NCBI RefSeq assembly: GCF_026343295.1 | Contig: NZ_JAPELY010000002.1 | Span: 124,001 to 188,000 of the forward strand | Direction of reading: 5' to 3' | From: Streptomyces sp. NBC_00083 | GTDB lineage: Bacteria; Actinomycetota; Actinomycetes; Streptomycetales; Streptomycetaceae | Length of the DNA: 64,000 bases | Shown: positions 1 through 9,710 of the stretch, piece by piece | Layout: each line of letters begins with the position of its first letter | Position numbering within the stretch: position 1 is the first letter of the stretch | The notes under the pieces: model-generated | Told to the model about the DNA's origin: nothing | Database searches by the model: none | Seen by the model: only the letters and a program-made list of their open reading frames with translations | Position numbers and translations under genes: made by a program

Positions 1-753
1 TACCAGGGCGCGCCCACCCCGGTGACGGGCTTCATGGCGGCCGCCACCAAGGTCGCCGCCTTCGGTGCGCTGCTGCGTCTGCTGTACGTGGTGCTGCCCG
101 GCATGAGCTGGGACTGGCGGCCGGTCATGTGGGGCGTCGCGATCATCACGATGCTGGGCGGCGCGGTCGTCGCGATCACCCAGACCGACATCAAGCGGCT
201 CCTCGCGTACTCCTCGATCGCGCACGCCGGGTTCATCCTGGCCGGTGTCATCGCCACCAACGCGGACGGCATCTCGTCCGTCCTCTTCTACCTGGGGGCG
301 TACTCCTTCGTGACGATCGGCGCGTTCGCGGTGGTCACGCTGGTGCGGGACGCGGGCGGCGAGGCGACCCACCTGTCCAAGTGGGCGGGGCTCGGCCGGC
401 GCTCGCCGCTGGTCGCGGCGGTCTTCGCGGTCTTCCTGCTCGCCTTCGCCGGCATCCCGCTGACCTCCGGCTTCTCCGGAAAGTTCGCCGTGTTCAAGGC
501 GGCGGCCGAGGGAGGCGCGGGGGCGCTGGTCGTGGTCGGTGTGATTTCCTCCGCCGTCGCGGCGTTCTTCTACATCCGGGTGATCGTGCTGATGTTCTTC
601 AGCGAGCCGAAGGCCGACGGCCCGACGGTGGCGGTCCCGTCCCCGCTGACGATGACGGCGATCGCGGTCGGCGTCGCGGTGACGCTGGTGCTGGGTGTGG
701 CGCCGCAGTACTTCCTCGACCTCGCGCACAACGCGGGGGTGTTCGTGCGCTAG
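1..753 (+). CDS. nuoN: NADH-quinone oxidoreductase subunit N, C-terminal part (5' end outside window)
   Basis: This is the C-terminal half of an antiporter-like membrane subunit of respiratory complex I, which pumps protons in the cytoplasmic membrane. The frame is open from base 1, so the first GTG or ATG inside the window are not the true start. The visible 250 residues hold about six hydrophobic segments. The motif TDIKRLLAYSSIAHAGF, typical of NuoL/M/N proteins, lies near residue 60. It is probably the last gene of a complete nuo operon, because a hairpin follows the stop and recQ begins 211 bases later. It is clearly divergent from the second NuoN at 39904-41442, so it is not a recent duplicate of it. 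Confidence 0.93.
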   Translation, partial: YQGAPTPVTGFMAAATKVAAFGALLRLLYVVLPGMSWDWRPVMWGVAIITMLGGAVVAITQTDIKRLLAYSSIAHAGFILAGVIATNADGISSVLFYLGAYSFVTIGAFAVVTLVRDAGGEATHLSKWAGLGRRSPLVAAVFAVFLLAFAGIPLTSGFSGKFAVFKAAAEGGAGALVVVGVISSAVAAFFYIRVIVLMFFSEPKADGPTVAVPSPLTMTAIAVGVAVTLVLGVAPQYFLDLAHNAGVFVR

Positions 754-770
754 CTCACCCTCGTGAGACG

Positions 771-799
771 GGCCCCGGCAAGCCACCAACGCCGGGGCC
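771..799 (+). terminator. Hairpin after nuoN
   Basis: Perfect 9-bp arms (ggccccggc and gccggggcc) are separated by 11 bases. The hairpin starts 18 bases after the nuoN stop. No long T-run follows, which is common for Streptomyces terminators. Confidence 0.65.
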
Positions 800-813
800 T
801 TCCGCACGCCCGC

Positions 814-837
814 CCTCAGACGCCGGACGGGCTGAGG
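814..837. repeat. Dispersed intergenic repeat, short copy
   Basis: The sequence around cgccggacgggctgag recurs at 3140-3164 and 19311-19327, and in inverted form at 7318-7340. It lies directly after the nuoN terminator. It belongs to the intergenic repeat family described at 2868-3164. Confidence 0.6.
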
Positions 838-964
838 GGGCCGGGCCTGGGCGCCCTGCCACGGTCCACCCGGGGCCGGGGTTGTGGATAACTCGGGGGG
901 TGTCCGTGGGGGCGCCTATCGTTGCTGGGGTGAACGGTGACGGACCAGTGCGGGGGACAGAGCG

Positions 965-2863
<1,899 letters not shown>

Positions 2864-2867
2864 CCCC

Positions 2868-3091
2868 GGGGCTCCGCCCCAGACCCTCTGCTGGTCACCC
2901 TGCGAAGGCCAACCCACTTAGGGGCGCGGGGAACTGCGCGAGACGCGGGCACGGTCCGCGGACGAAGGCGGGGTGTCCTGGGGCTCCGCCCCAGACCCTC
3001 TGCTGGTCACCCTGCGAAGGCCAACCCACTTAGGGGCGCGGGGAACTGCGCGAGACGCGGGCACGGTCCGCGGACGAAGGCGGGGTGTCCT
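2868..3091. repeat. Two tandem copies of a 112-bp intergenic unit
   Basis: Bases 2868-2979 and 2980-3091 look identical by eye. Each unit starts with the self-complementary ggggctccgcccc and contains cttaggggcgcggggaac and the stretch ggtccgcggacgaaggc. A third, partial copy begins at 3092. The block fills most of the 455-base gap between the convergent recQ and fahA genes. Pieces of the unit recur at 7254-7555 and 19238-19475. No coding potential is evident. Confidence 0.85.
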
Positions 3092-3164
3092 GGGGCTCCG
3101 CCCCAGACCCCGGTTCGCGCCTGAAGGGCGCTCGTCCTCAAACGCCGGACGGGCTGAGGGGGCC
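3092..3164. repeat. Dispersed intergenic repeat (gcgcctgaagggcgct / cgccggacgggctga modules)
   Basis: This follows the 112-bp tandem and joins three modules: ggggctccgccccaga, then ggttcgcgcctgaagggcgc, then cgccggacgggctgag. The same order is seen at 19260-19327, and inverted at 7318-7372. All occurrences lie in gaps between genes in this window. Confidence 0.8.
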
Positions 3165-3253
3165 TGTACGGGACGGGGCCGGGCAGCTGCCAAAGCCGGG
3201 GTGGCCCCCGGTCCGGGCGCCCCGACAAGGGCGAGGGGTCCCGGGCCGGGGCA

Positions 3254-3294
3254 CCCTGCCAAGGGTCGGCCCGGGTGGGCTGCCCTTGGCAGGG
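3254..3294. terminator. Inverted repeat between recQ and fahA
   Basis: Perfect 12-bp arms, ccctgccaaggg and cccttggcaggg, enclose a 17-base GC-rich loop. The position just before the fahA stop, between convergent genes, fits a bidirectional terminator. The arm sequence recurs around 7283-7295. Confidence 0.55.
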
Positions 3295-3318
3295 CGCCGA
3301 GGGCAGCCCTGTCCCGGG

Positions 3319-4539
3319 TCAGGGGGTGATGCGGCCGAGGACCTCGCCCAGGCCCACCGGGACCCCGTGCGGCCCGGCCGCCCAGGCCGTGAGGGTGACC
3401 TCGTCGCCGTCCTCCAGGAACGTCCGCTTGCCCGTGGGCAGTTCCAGCGGCTCCGTGCCGTTCCAGGTGAGTTCGAGGAGCGACCCGCGCTGGTCGCGCT
3501 CGGGTCCGCTGACCGTGCCCGAGCCGAACACGTCACCCGTGCGCAGCGACGCGCCGTTCACCGTCATGTGGGCCAGCTGCTGCGCGGCCGTCCAGTACAT
3601 CGTCGAGAACGGCGGCTCCGCGACCGGCGTGCCGTTGATCGCCACCGTGATCCGCAGGTCGAACCCGCCCGGCACCTCCTCGGCGGAGTCATCCAGATAG
3701 GGCAGGAGGGGGAAGTCCCGGGCGGGCGGGGCGGTGCGGGCCGCCGCCAGGGCCTCCAGGGGGGTGACCCACGCCGAGACCGACGTGGCGAAGGACTTGC
3801 CGAGGAAGGGGCCGAGCGGCACGTACTCCCAGGCCTGGATGTCCCGAGCGGACCAGTCGTTGAGCAGGAACAGACCGAAGACGTGGTCGTCGAACGAGGC
3901 CAGGTCCACCGGCTCGCCCAGCTCGGACGGCGTACCCACCACGAAGCCCACCTCGGCCTCGATGTCCAGCTTGACGGAGGGGCCGAACACCGGCGCGGCG
4001 TCCGCGGGGGTCTTGCGCTGCCCCTGCGGGCGGCGCACCTCCGTGCCCGAGACCACGATCGTGCCGGAGCGGCCGTGGTAACCGATCGGCAGGTGCTTCC
4101 AGTTGGGGGTGAGCGCGTCGCCGTCGGGGCGGAAGATCTGGCCCACGTTGGTGGCGTGATGCTCGCTCGCGTAGAAGTCGACGTAGTCGGCGACCTCGTA
4201 CGGCAGGTGCAGCTCGACCTCGGAGAGGGGGTGCAGCAGGGGCTCTATCACCGGGCGGTGCGCGGGCACCGTCACCCAGGCGGTGAGCGCCCGGCGCACA
4301 TCGCGCCAGGCCGTGCGCCCCGCCGCGAGGAGCGGGTTGAGGCTCGGCTTGGCGAGGAGCGCCGCGTACGGGGAGCCCAGCGCGTGCGCCGCCGCCCCCG
4401 CGTCGAGGACGTGGTCGCCGATGCGGACGCCGACCCTGCGGTCGGCCGGGCGGTCCGGCGTGGAGAAGACGCCGTACGGGAGATTGTGCGGGCCGAAGGG
4501 GTCGCCCTCGGCCAGTTCGAGCGGGCTCTGCTCGGACAT
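3319..4539 (-). CDS. fahA: Fumarylacetoacetase
   Basis: This enzyme hydrolyses fumarylacetoacetate to fumarate and acetoacetate, the last step of tyrosine and homogentisate breakdown in the cytosol. The 406 residues align well with animal and bacterial FAH. Visible metal and catalytic signatures are DFYASEHHATNVG, DIEAEVGFVVG (two acidic ligands) and NDWSARDIQAWEY followed by GPFLGKSF. The length is typical. No other homogentisate-pathway gene lies in the window, so it is a lone catabolic gene. It is divergent from the ATP-grasp gene at 4622 with 82 bases between the starts. Confidence 0.95.
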   Translation of the reverse strand: MSEQSPLELAEGDPFGPHNLPYGVFSTPDRPADRRVGVRIGDHVLDAGAAAHALGSPYAALLAKPSLNPLLAAGRTAWRDVRRALTAWVTVPAHRPVIEPLLHPLSEVELHLPYEVADYVDFYASEHHATNVGQIFRPDGDALTPNWKHLPIGYHGRSGTIVVSGTEVRRPQGQRKTPADAAPVFGPSVKLDIEAEVGFVVGTPSELGEPVDLASFDDHVFGLFLLNDWSARDIQAWEYVPLGPFLGKSFATSVSAWVTPLEALAAARTAPPARDFPLLPYLDDSAEEVPGGFDLRITVAINGTPVAEPPFSTMYWTAAQQLAHMTVNGASLRTGDVFGSGTVSGPERDQRGSLLELTWNGTEPLELPTGKRTFLEDGDEVTLTAWAAGPHGVPVGLGEVLGRITP

Positions 4540-4621
4540 CGGTGCCTGCCTCGCTTTCCACGGGTGTGGGCTACACGTTACGTGGGCGGTGCTCGGCGCG
4601 GCAGTGCCTAAAGAGTTCGCA

Positions 4622-5986
4622 ATGTCCGGAAATTCCGTCTCCGGAAGCGGTCGTTCCCCCTTAGCGTCTCTGTCCGGGGCGGGACCGGCGAGGGGGCCGC
4701 GCGCCCTGGCGGGGGTGTCGGGCTTTCTGTCCCGAGGGGGGCCGGTGGCGGGCAGTGGCGTGCTGTTCAGGGTGGACCGGGACGTACCCGGACTGATCGT
4801 GAAGTTCGGGAACTATCCGCTGCACCACGGCGGGGTCGGCGCCATCCGCAGTCTCGGCAGACTGGGTGTGCCGATGTACGCGATCACCGAGGACCGGTGG
4901 ACGCCCGCGGCCCACTCCCGCTACCTCACGCGCGCCTTCGCCTGGCCGACGACCGGGACCGAGGAACCGGCCGCGCTGCTCGACGGGCTGCTCGCGGTCG
5001 GGCGGCGGATCGGGCGCCCGTCCGTCCTGATCCCCACCGACGAAGAGGCCGCGGTGCTGATCGCCGAGCACCAGAAGGAGCTCGCCGAGCACTTCCTCTT
5101 CCCGTCCGTGGCGCCGGAGTTGCCCCGCCGCCTGGCCAGCAAGCAGGGGCTGCACGAGCTGTGCGTGGAGCACGGCGTGCCGTCCCCGGCGGCCGCGTTC
5201 CCCGAGACGTACGCCGATGTCGCGGACTTCGCCGAACACGCGCTCTTCCCGGTGGTGGCCAAGAACCGGGAGGCGTTCGTGCGGCGCCGCCGTCCCGCGG
5301 TGGCCGGCACGACCCGGGTCGACGACCGCGGGCATCTGCTCGCGCTGGCCCGCCGCTGGGGCGAGCGGCCGGGCGTGATCCTCCAGGAGTACCTGCCGCG
5401 CGAACAGGCCGAGGACTGGATCGTGCACGCCTACTTCGACGAGAACTCCACGCCGCTCGCGCTCTTCACCGGGGTGAAGGTGCGGTCCTGGCCGCCGCAC
5501 GCGGGGATGACGGCCACCGCGTACGTCGTGGACAACCCCGAGCTCGCCGCTCTCGCCGAACAGTTCGTGAAGCGCATCGGCTTCAGCGGCATCGTCGACC
5601 TCGATTTGCGCTTCGACCGGCGCGACGGCCGGTACAAGCTCCTCGACTTCAATCCGCGCATGGGCGCCCAGTTCCGCCTCTTCGAGAGCGAGGCCGGCGT
5701 CGACGTGGTCCGCGCCCAGCACCTCCACCTCACGGGGCGCCGGGTGCCCGAGGGCGAACAGCGGGCCGGGCACCGCTACGTGGTCGAGAACATCGACCTG
5801 CCCGCGCTGCTCGCCTACCGACGCGGCGGCTACACCACGCCGCACGCGCCCGAGCGCCCGGCCGGCACCGAGCTCGCCTGGATCGCGCGGGACGACATCC
5901 GTCCCTTCGTCACGATGCTGGCCCGCTTCGCACGGCCCGGGGCCCGGCATCTGTACCGGCTCTGGCAGGGCTCGCGCCGTACCTGA
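4622..5986 (+). CDS. ATP-grasp ligase (carboxylate-amine ligase type)
   Basis: ATP-grasp enzymes activate a carboxylate as an acyl-phosphate and join it to an amine or thiol. The protein opens with a pre-ATP-grasp Rossmann region (LIVKFGNYPLHHGGVGAIRSLGRLGVP), followed by an ATP-binding core. The C-terminal Mg/ATP motif is DGRYKLLDFNPRMGAQF. The start is uncertain: ATG 4622 gives 454 residues, while GTG 4760 would give 408 and begin just before the conserved region. The frame is also open further upstream to 4283, across fahA. A flavoprotein gene follows after 50 bases and is probably co-transcribed. The substrate cannot be told from sequence. The nearest named group that comes to mind is D-aspartate ligase-like ATP-grasp proteins. 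Confidence 0.8.
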   Translation: MSGNSVSGSGRSPLASLSGAGPARGPRALAGVSGFLSRGGPVAGSGVLFRVDRDVPGLIVKFGNYPLHHGGVGAIRSLGRLGVPMYAITEDRWTPAAHSRYLTRAFAWPTTGTEEPAALLDGLLAVGRRIGRPSVLIPTDEEAAVLIAEHQKELAEHFLFPSVAPELPRRLASKQGLHELCVEHGVPSPAAAFPETYADVADFAEHALFPVVAKNREAFVRRRRPAVAGTTRVDDRGHLLALARRWGERPGVILQEYLPREQAEDWIVHAYFDENSTPLALFTGVKVRSWPPHAGMTATAYVVDNPELAALAEQFVKRIGFSGIVDLDLRFDRRDGRYKLLDFNPRMGAQFRLFESEAGVDVVRAQHLHLTGRRVPEGEQRAGHRYVVENIDLPALLAYRRGGYTTPHAPERPAGTELAWIARDDIRPFVTMLARFARPGARHLYRLWQGSRRT

Positions 5987-6036
5987 ACCGGCGGGTAGCG
6001 CGGCTTCGAACTCCCGTCAGCGAGAAGGGATCGCGA

Positions 6037-7251
6037 GTGAGTACTGCGAGTACGACGGCACGTCCGGTGGTGGTCATCGGGGCGGGGCCCTACGGTCTGT
6101 CGGCCGCCGCGCATCTGCGGGCCCGGGGCGTCCCGGTCCGTGTCTTCGGCTCGCCCATGGTGAGCTGGCGCGCGCACATGCCGGCGGGGATGATCCTCAA
6201 GTCGACGCCGGTCGCCTCCGTCATCGACGCGCCGCAGCGGGGCCTCGGGCTGCTCGACTTCTGCGCGGAGACCGGTGCGCGGCGCCTCGAATCGGAGTGG
6301 GACCTCATCCCGGTCGAGGACTTCGCCGCGTACGGGCAGTGGTTCGCCGCGAAACTGTTCCCCGATCTGGAGCAGGTCGGGGTCGTCTCGGTGGACCGGG
6401 CGCGGGGCGGCGGCTTCGCCCTGAAGCTGGACTCGGGGGAGAGCTTCGAGGCGCGGGCGGTCGTCGTGGCCACCGGGCTCTCGGGGCTCGCCCGGCTGCC
6501 GCGGGAACTGGCCGCCGCGATACCCGACGGCCCGTCCGCGTCGGGGCCCGTCTCGCACGCCGCCCAGCACCGCGACCTGTCGGGCTTCGCGGGGCGCGAG
6601 GTGCTGGTGGTTGGGGCGGGCCAATCGGCGCTGGAGAACGCGGTGTTGATGGCGGAGGCGGGGGCGAGCGTGCGGGTCGTGGCGCGGCGGGCGGGCGCGG
6701 TCGGCTTCGGCGTGCCGCCGGACCGGCAGCCCCGCTTCAGTCCCGACTCCCCCTTCGGCAAGGCGTGGTCGCTGTACGCACTTTCGTACCACGCGACCCA
6801 CGTGCGCCACCTGCCGCCGGCGGCCCGGCACTACCTGGTGCGCAACGTGCTGGGCCCGCTGGGCGCGTGGTGGCTGCGCGAGCGCTTCACCGGGCGGGTC
6901 GCGGTGACCGACGGGCGGCGGATCGTCCGGGCCCGGGTGGAGTCGGGCCGGCCGGTGCTCACGCTGAGCGGCGGGGCGGGGGCGGGGCGGGAGCTCGCGG
7001 CGGATCACGTCATGGCGGCGACGGGGTACCGCATGGACGTGGCGGCGCTGTCCTTCCTGGGGGACGGCGTGCGGACGGGGCTCGTCGTGTCGCGGGGGGC
7101 GCCCGTTCTCGACGCGGGCTTCCAGTCGGCCGTGCGGGGGCTGTACTTCACGGGGTTGCCCGCGGCGTCCTCCTTCGGGCCGCTGATGCGCTTCGTCTGC
7201 GGCACGCGGTACGCCTCCCCTCGCCTGGCCGCGGCCCTCTCCCGCGCATGA
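6037..7251 (+). CDS. FAD/NAD(P)-dependent oxidoreductase
   Basis: A 404-residue soluble flavoprotein. It has an N-terminal FAD dinucleotide fold (VVVIGAGPYGLSAAAHLRARG) and a second nucleotide fold for NAD(P)H near residue 188 (VLVVGAGQSALENAVLMAEAG). This arrangement is that of flavin monooxygenase and thioredoxin-reductase-like enzymes. A Baeyer-Villiger fingerprint is not seen. The GTG start is chosen because gagaaggga precedes it at good spacing. It lies 50 bases after the ATP-grasp gene on the same strand, which suggests one pathway. The oxidised substrate is unknown. Confidence 0.8.
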   Translation: MSTASTTARPVVVIGAGPYGLSAAAHLRARGVPVRVFGSPMVSWRAHMPAGMILKSTPVASVIDAPQRGLGLLDFCAETGARRLESEWDLIPVEDFAAYGQWFAAKLFPDLEQVGVVSVDRARGGGFALKLDSGESFEARAVVVATGLSGLARLPRELAAAIPDGPSASGPVSHAAQHRDLSGFAGREVLVVGAGQSALENAVLMAEAGASVRVVARRAGAVGFGVPPDRQPRFSPDSPFGKAWSLYALSYHATHVRHLPPAARHYLVRNVLGPLGAWWLRERFTGRVAVTDGRRIVRARVESGRPVLTLSGGAGAGRELAADHVMAATGYRMDVAALSFLGDGVRTGLVVSRGAPVLDAGFQSAVRGLYFTGLPAASSFGPLMRFVCGTRYASPRLAAALSRA

Positions 7252-7253
7252 CC

Positions 7254-7555
7254 CCGCGCAGTTCCCCGCGCCCCTGGGCGGGTTGCCCTTGGCAGGGTGC
7301 CCAGCTGCGGCATCCTCAGCCGGTCCGGCGTTTGAGGACGAGCGCCCTTCAGGCGCGAACGGGGTCTGGGGCGGAGCCCCAGGCTCCTGAACCTCAGCCG
7401 TCCACAACCCCCGGAGGGTTTCGGGAAGGGGCGGGGTGGGGCATCCCCCGGGGCCTGGGGCGGAGCCCCAGCAACCCCGGCCTTCGTCAGCAGACCGTGC
7501 TGGGGCACCCGCGCAGTTCCCCGCGCCCCTAAAAGTAGGGCACCCGGCGTCGACG
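7254..7555. repeat. Dispersed intergenic repeats, inverted orientation
   Basis: The 420-base gap between the convergent flavoprotein and CocE genes is largely repeat. Bases 7254-7276 and 7509-7531 carry cgcgcagttccccgcgcccc, the reverse complement of the motif in the 112-bp unit at 2868. Bases 7318-7372 carry the reverse complement of the 3092-3164 modules, and 7455-7472 again shows ctggggcggagccccag. No gene is apparent. Confidence 0.75.
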
Positions 7556-7600
7556 CCCGCGGCCCGCGCCCGCCGCGGCGGAGCCGCGCAAATGGCACAG

Positions 7601-7629
7601 CCCCGTGCCCCTGGTAGGGCACCCGGCGT
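7601..7629. repeat. Short dispersed repeat (gtagggcacccggcgt)
   Basis: The sequence ccccgtgcccctggtagggc plus acccggcgt is repeated with one base less at 54903-54930, 47 kb away. A half copy (gtagggcacccggcgtcg) is at 7537-7554. All three sit just beyond stop codons. Confidence 0.6.
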
Positions 7630-7671
7630 GGACCGTTCGCGCCCGGTGGGGCGCCCGGGGCCGGTCCCGGG

Positions 7672-9672
7672 TCAGCCCGTGTGGCGGGGGATTCGGCGTT
7701 GCCAGGTGCGGTGGAAGACGACTTCGTCGCCCTCGCGGCACACCACCTCGTCCGACGTCACGAAATCCGCCGCATCACACGTGATCTCCGACCGCGTCTC
7801 CACGCTCACGTCCCACCCCAGCTCCGGCCGGTGCAGCCGGACCCGCCACTCCGAGCGCGTCCGCGCGGACAGCGGGTCGTCCGACTCGATGACGTACGTC
7901 TCCTTCGCGTCCTCCGAGAATTCGAGGCCGTCCGGGTAGACCCGGGTCCCGCCGTACCGCGGGTCGACTTCCAGGCGCCACTCGCCCTTCGCCACGTCGC
8001 GTACAACGAGCCGTTCGGGACGGGGCTCGTCGAGCGGGGCCGGGTAGGAGACGCCGAGCGGCTCGGACTGCTCGGGGTCCGCGAAGGCGATCGTGTCGTC
8101 CGACGTCCGCTCACGCAGCGGGAGTTCGAGGGCGGAGCCCGCCGGGTCGAGGGTGAAGCCCACCGAGTCGGCCTGCGGCCAGATCCACGGCCAGTACGCG
8201 GAGGAGACCGCGAGCCGGATGCGGTGGCCCGGAGGGAAGGCGTGTCCGATGCCGTTCAGGGAGAACACCACGTCCTCCATCGCGCCGAGCGGCCACGCCT
8301 CGGCCCGGTCCCGGCCGTGGCGGGCGGAGAGGTTGAGCACGCCCCGCGTCACCAGCGTCGACGAGCCGTCCGGCGCCACGTCGCAGAGGCGCGCGATCGC
8401 CTGGCCGAAGGGCACGTCCATGCGCAGACGCAGGGTCACGCGGGGCCGGCCCAGGATTTCCAGCGGACCGGAGTCCGCCGGGACCGGGAAGTCGAAGGCG
8501 GCCGAGTGGGCGTCCTCGGCGCGCTGGTCCGGAGGCAGATCCGCGTCGTTGCCGAAGGGGAAGAAGCGGCCGGCGTCGAGCCCGGTGTGCTGCGGCGAGC
8601 GCACCCGCACGGGCTCGCCGCCCAGCGCGTACGACACCGGGGTGACGTGCGGAGAGGGCCAGGCGGGGTCGCCGACCCAGCGGCCCGGCAGCTCCGCGTA
8701 GACCGTGGCCGGCGGGTGCGACTCGCTGATCCAGGAGCGCAGCAGGGGCTCCTTCATCACCCCCGTCTCCTCGCCCTTGAGGTGGTGGTCCCACCAGCGC
8801 AGGGTCTCCTGGAGGAAGCCGATGGCGGGGCCGGGCGGCAGACCGCGGTCCGGGTACTGGTGCGACCAGGGGCCGATGAGGCCGCGTACCCGGTCCGCCG
8901 GGAGGTGCTCCACCAGGCGCAGGACCGTGTCGCGGTACGGGTCGTGCCAGCCGCCCACCGCGAGGACGGCCGCGTCGATCGCTCCGTAGTCCTCGCAGAC
9001 GCTGCCGTGCTTCCAGTAGGCGTCCCGGGTCTGGTGGGCGAGCCAGGTGTGGATGAACGGCTCCACCGCTTCGAGTCGTTCCAGCCACATTTCGCGCCAT
9101 TTTTCCCCGACGAAGAGGGGGTCCGGCGGGCGCGAGACGAAGGCCAGCATCGTCGCCGCCCAGGCGTGCATGTCGACGGCGAGCACCGAACCGCCCATGT
9201 AGTGCACGTCGTTGTCGTAGCGGTCGTCGGCTGAGCAGACCGTCACGATCGCCTTGAGCGGTTCGGGCGCGAGGGCGGCGATCTGGAGGCTGTTGAAGCC
9301 GCCCCACGAGATGCCGAACATGCCGACCTTGCCGGTGCACCAGGGCTGCCGCGCCAGCCAGTTGACGACCGCGACCCCGTCGGCCAGCTCCGTCGCGTCG
9401 TACTCGTCGCCCGGCAGCCCCTCGGAGCAGCCGTGCCCGCGCACATCGACGCGGACCGAGGCGTAGCCGTGCCCCGCGTACCAGGGGTGGCGCTGCCAGT
9501 CGCGCGGCGCCGTCCAGTCGGTGAGGCGGTACGGAAGGTATTCGAGGAGCGCCGGGACGGGCTCCTCGCCGACCGGGCGCCAGACGCGCGCGTACAGCAG
9601 GGTGCCGTCCGGGAGCGGGATCCGGACATCCTCGCGCTGTGTCTCGTACGGGAATGCGGTGCGGATGTGCAT
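7672..9672 (-). CDS. CocE/NonD family hydrolase (X-Pro dipeptidyl-peptidase-like)
   Basis: A 666-residue serine hydrolase of the family that includes cocaine esterase, acylases and X-Pro dipeptidyl-peptidases. The N-terminal alpha/beta-hydrolase domain has the nucleophile elbow GISWGG with Ser near 122, preceded by DVRGHGCSEG. The C-terminal third matches the jelly-roll domain of the family (SAYWPWIWPQ, near the C-terminus). No signal peptide is visible, so it is likely cytosolic. The ATG is in the family-typical position, just before the conserved strand. It lies 38 bases behind a peptide transporter gene on the same strand. That context favours a peptide-cleaving role, but specificity is not readable. 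Confidence 0.87.
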   Translation of the reverse strand: MHIRTAFPYETQREDVRIPLPDGTLLYARVWRPVGEEPVPALLEYLPYRLTDWTAPRDWQRHPWYAGHGYASVRVDVRGHGCSEGLPGDEYDATELADGVAVVNWLARQPWCTGKVGMFGISWGGFNSLQIAALAPEPLKAIVTVCSADDRYDNDVHYMGGSVLAVDMHAWAATMLAFVSRPPDPLFVGEKWREMWLERLEAVEPFIHTWLAHQTRDAYWKHGSVCEDYGAIDAAVLAVGGWHDPYRDTVLRLVEHLPADRVRGLIGPWSHQYPDRGLPPGPAIGFLQETLRWWDHHLKGEETGVMKEPLLRSWISESHPPATVYAELPGRWVGDPAWPSPHVTPVSYALGGEPVRVRSPQHTGLDAGRFFPFGNDADLPPDQRAEDAHSAAFDFPVPADSGPLEILGRPRVTLRLRMDVPFGQAIARLCDVAPDGSSTLVTRGVLNLSARHGRDRAEAWPLGAMEDVVFSLNGIGHAFPPGHRIRLAVSSAYWPWIWPQADSVGFTLDPAGSALELPLRERTSDDTIAFADPEQSEPLGVSYPAPLDEPRPERLVVRDVAKGEWRLEVDPRYGGTRVYPDGLEFSEDAKETYVIESDDPLSARTRSEWRVRLHRPELGWDVSVETRSEITCDAADFVTSDEVVCREGDEVVFHRTWQRRIPRHTG

Positions 9673-9710
9673 GGCGGCGACCTCGGGGGAGCGGGGTGCG
9701 TGCTCGGGAC

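Noticed and set aside
2868..3110. Tandem 112-bp units as insertion-sequence ends or attachment sites
   Set aside because: No transposase or integrase lies nearby, and the unit recurs in pieces at other intergenic sites without bounding any island.
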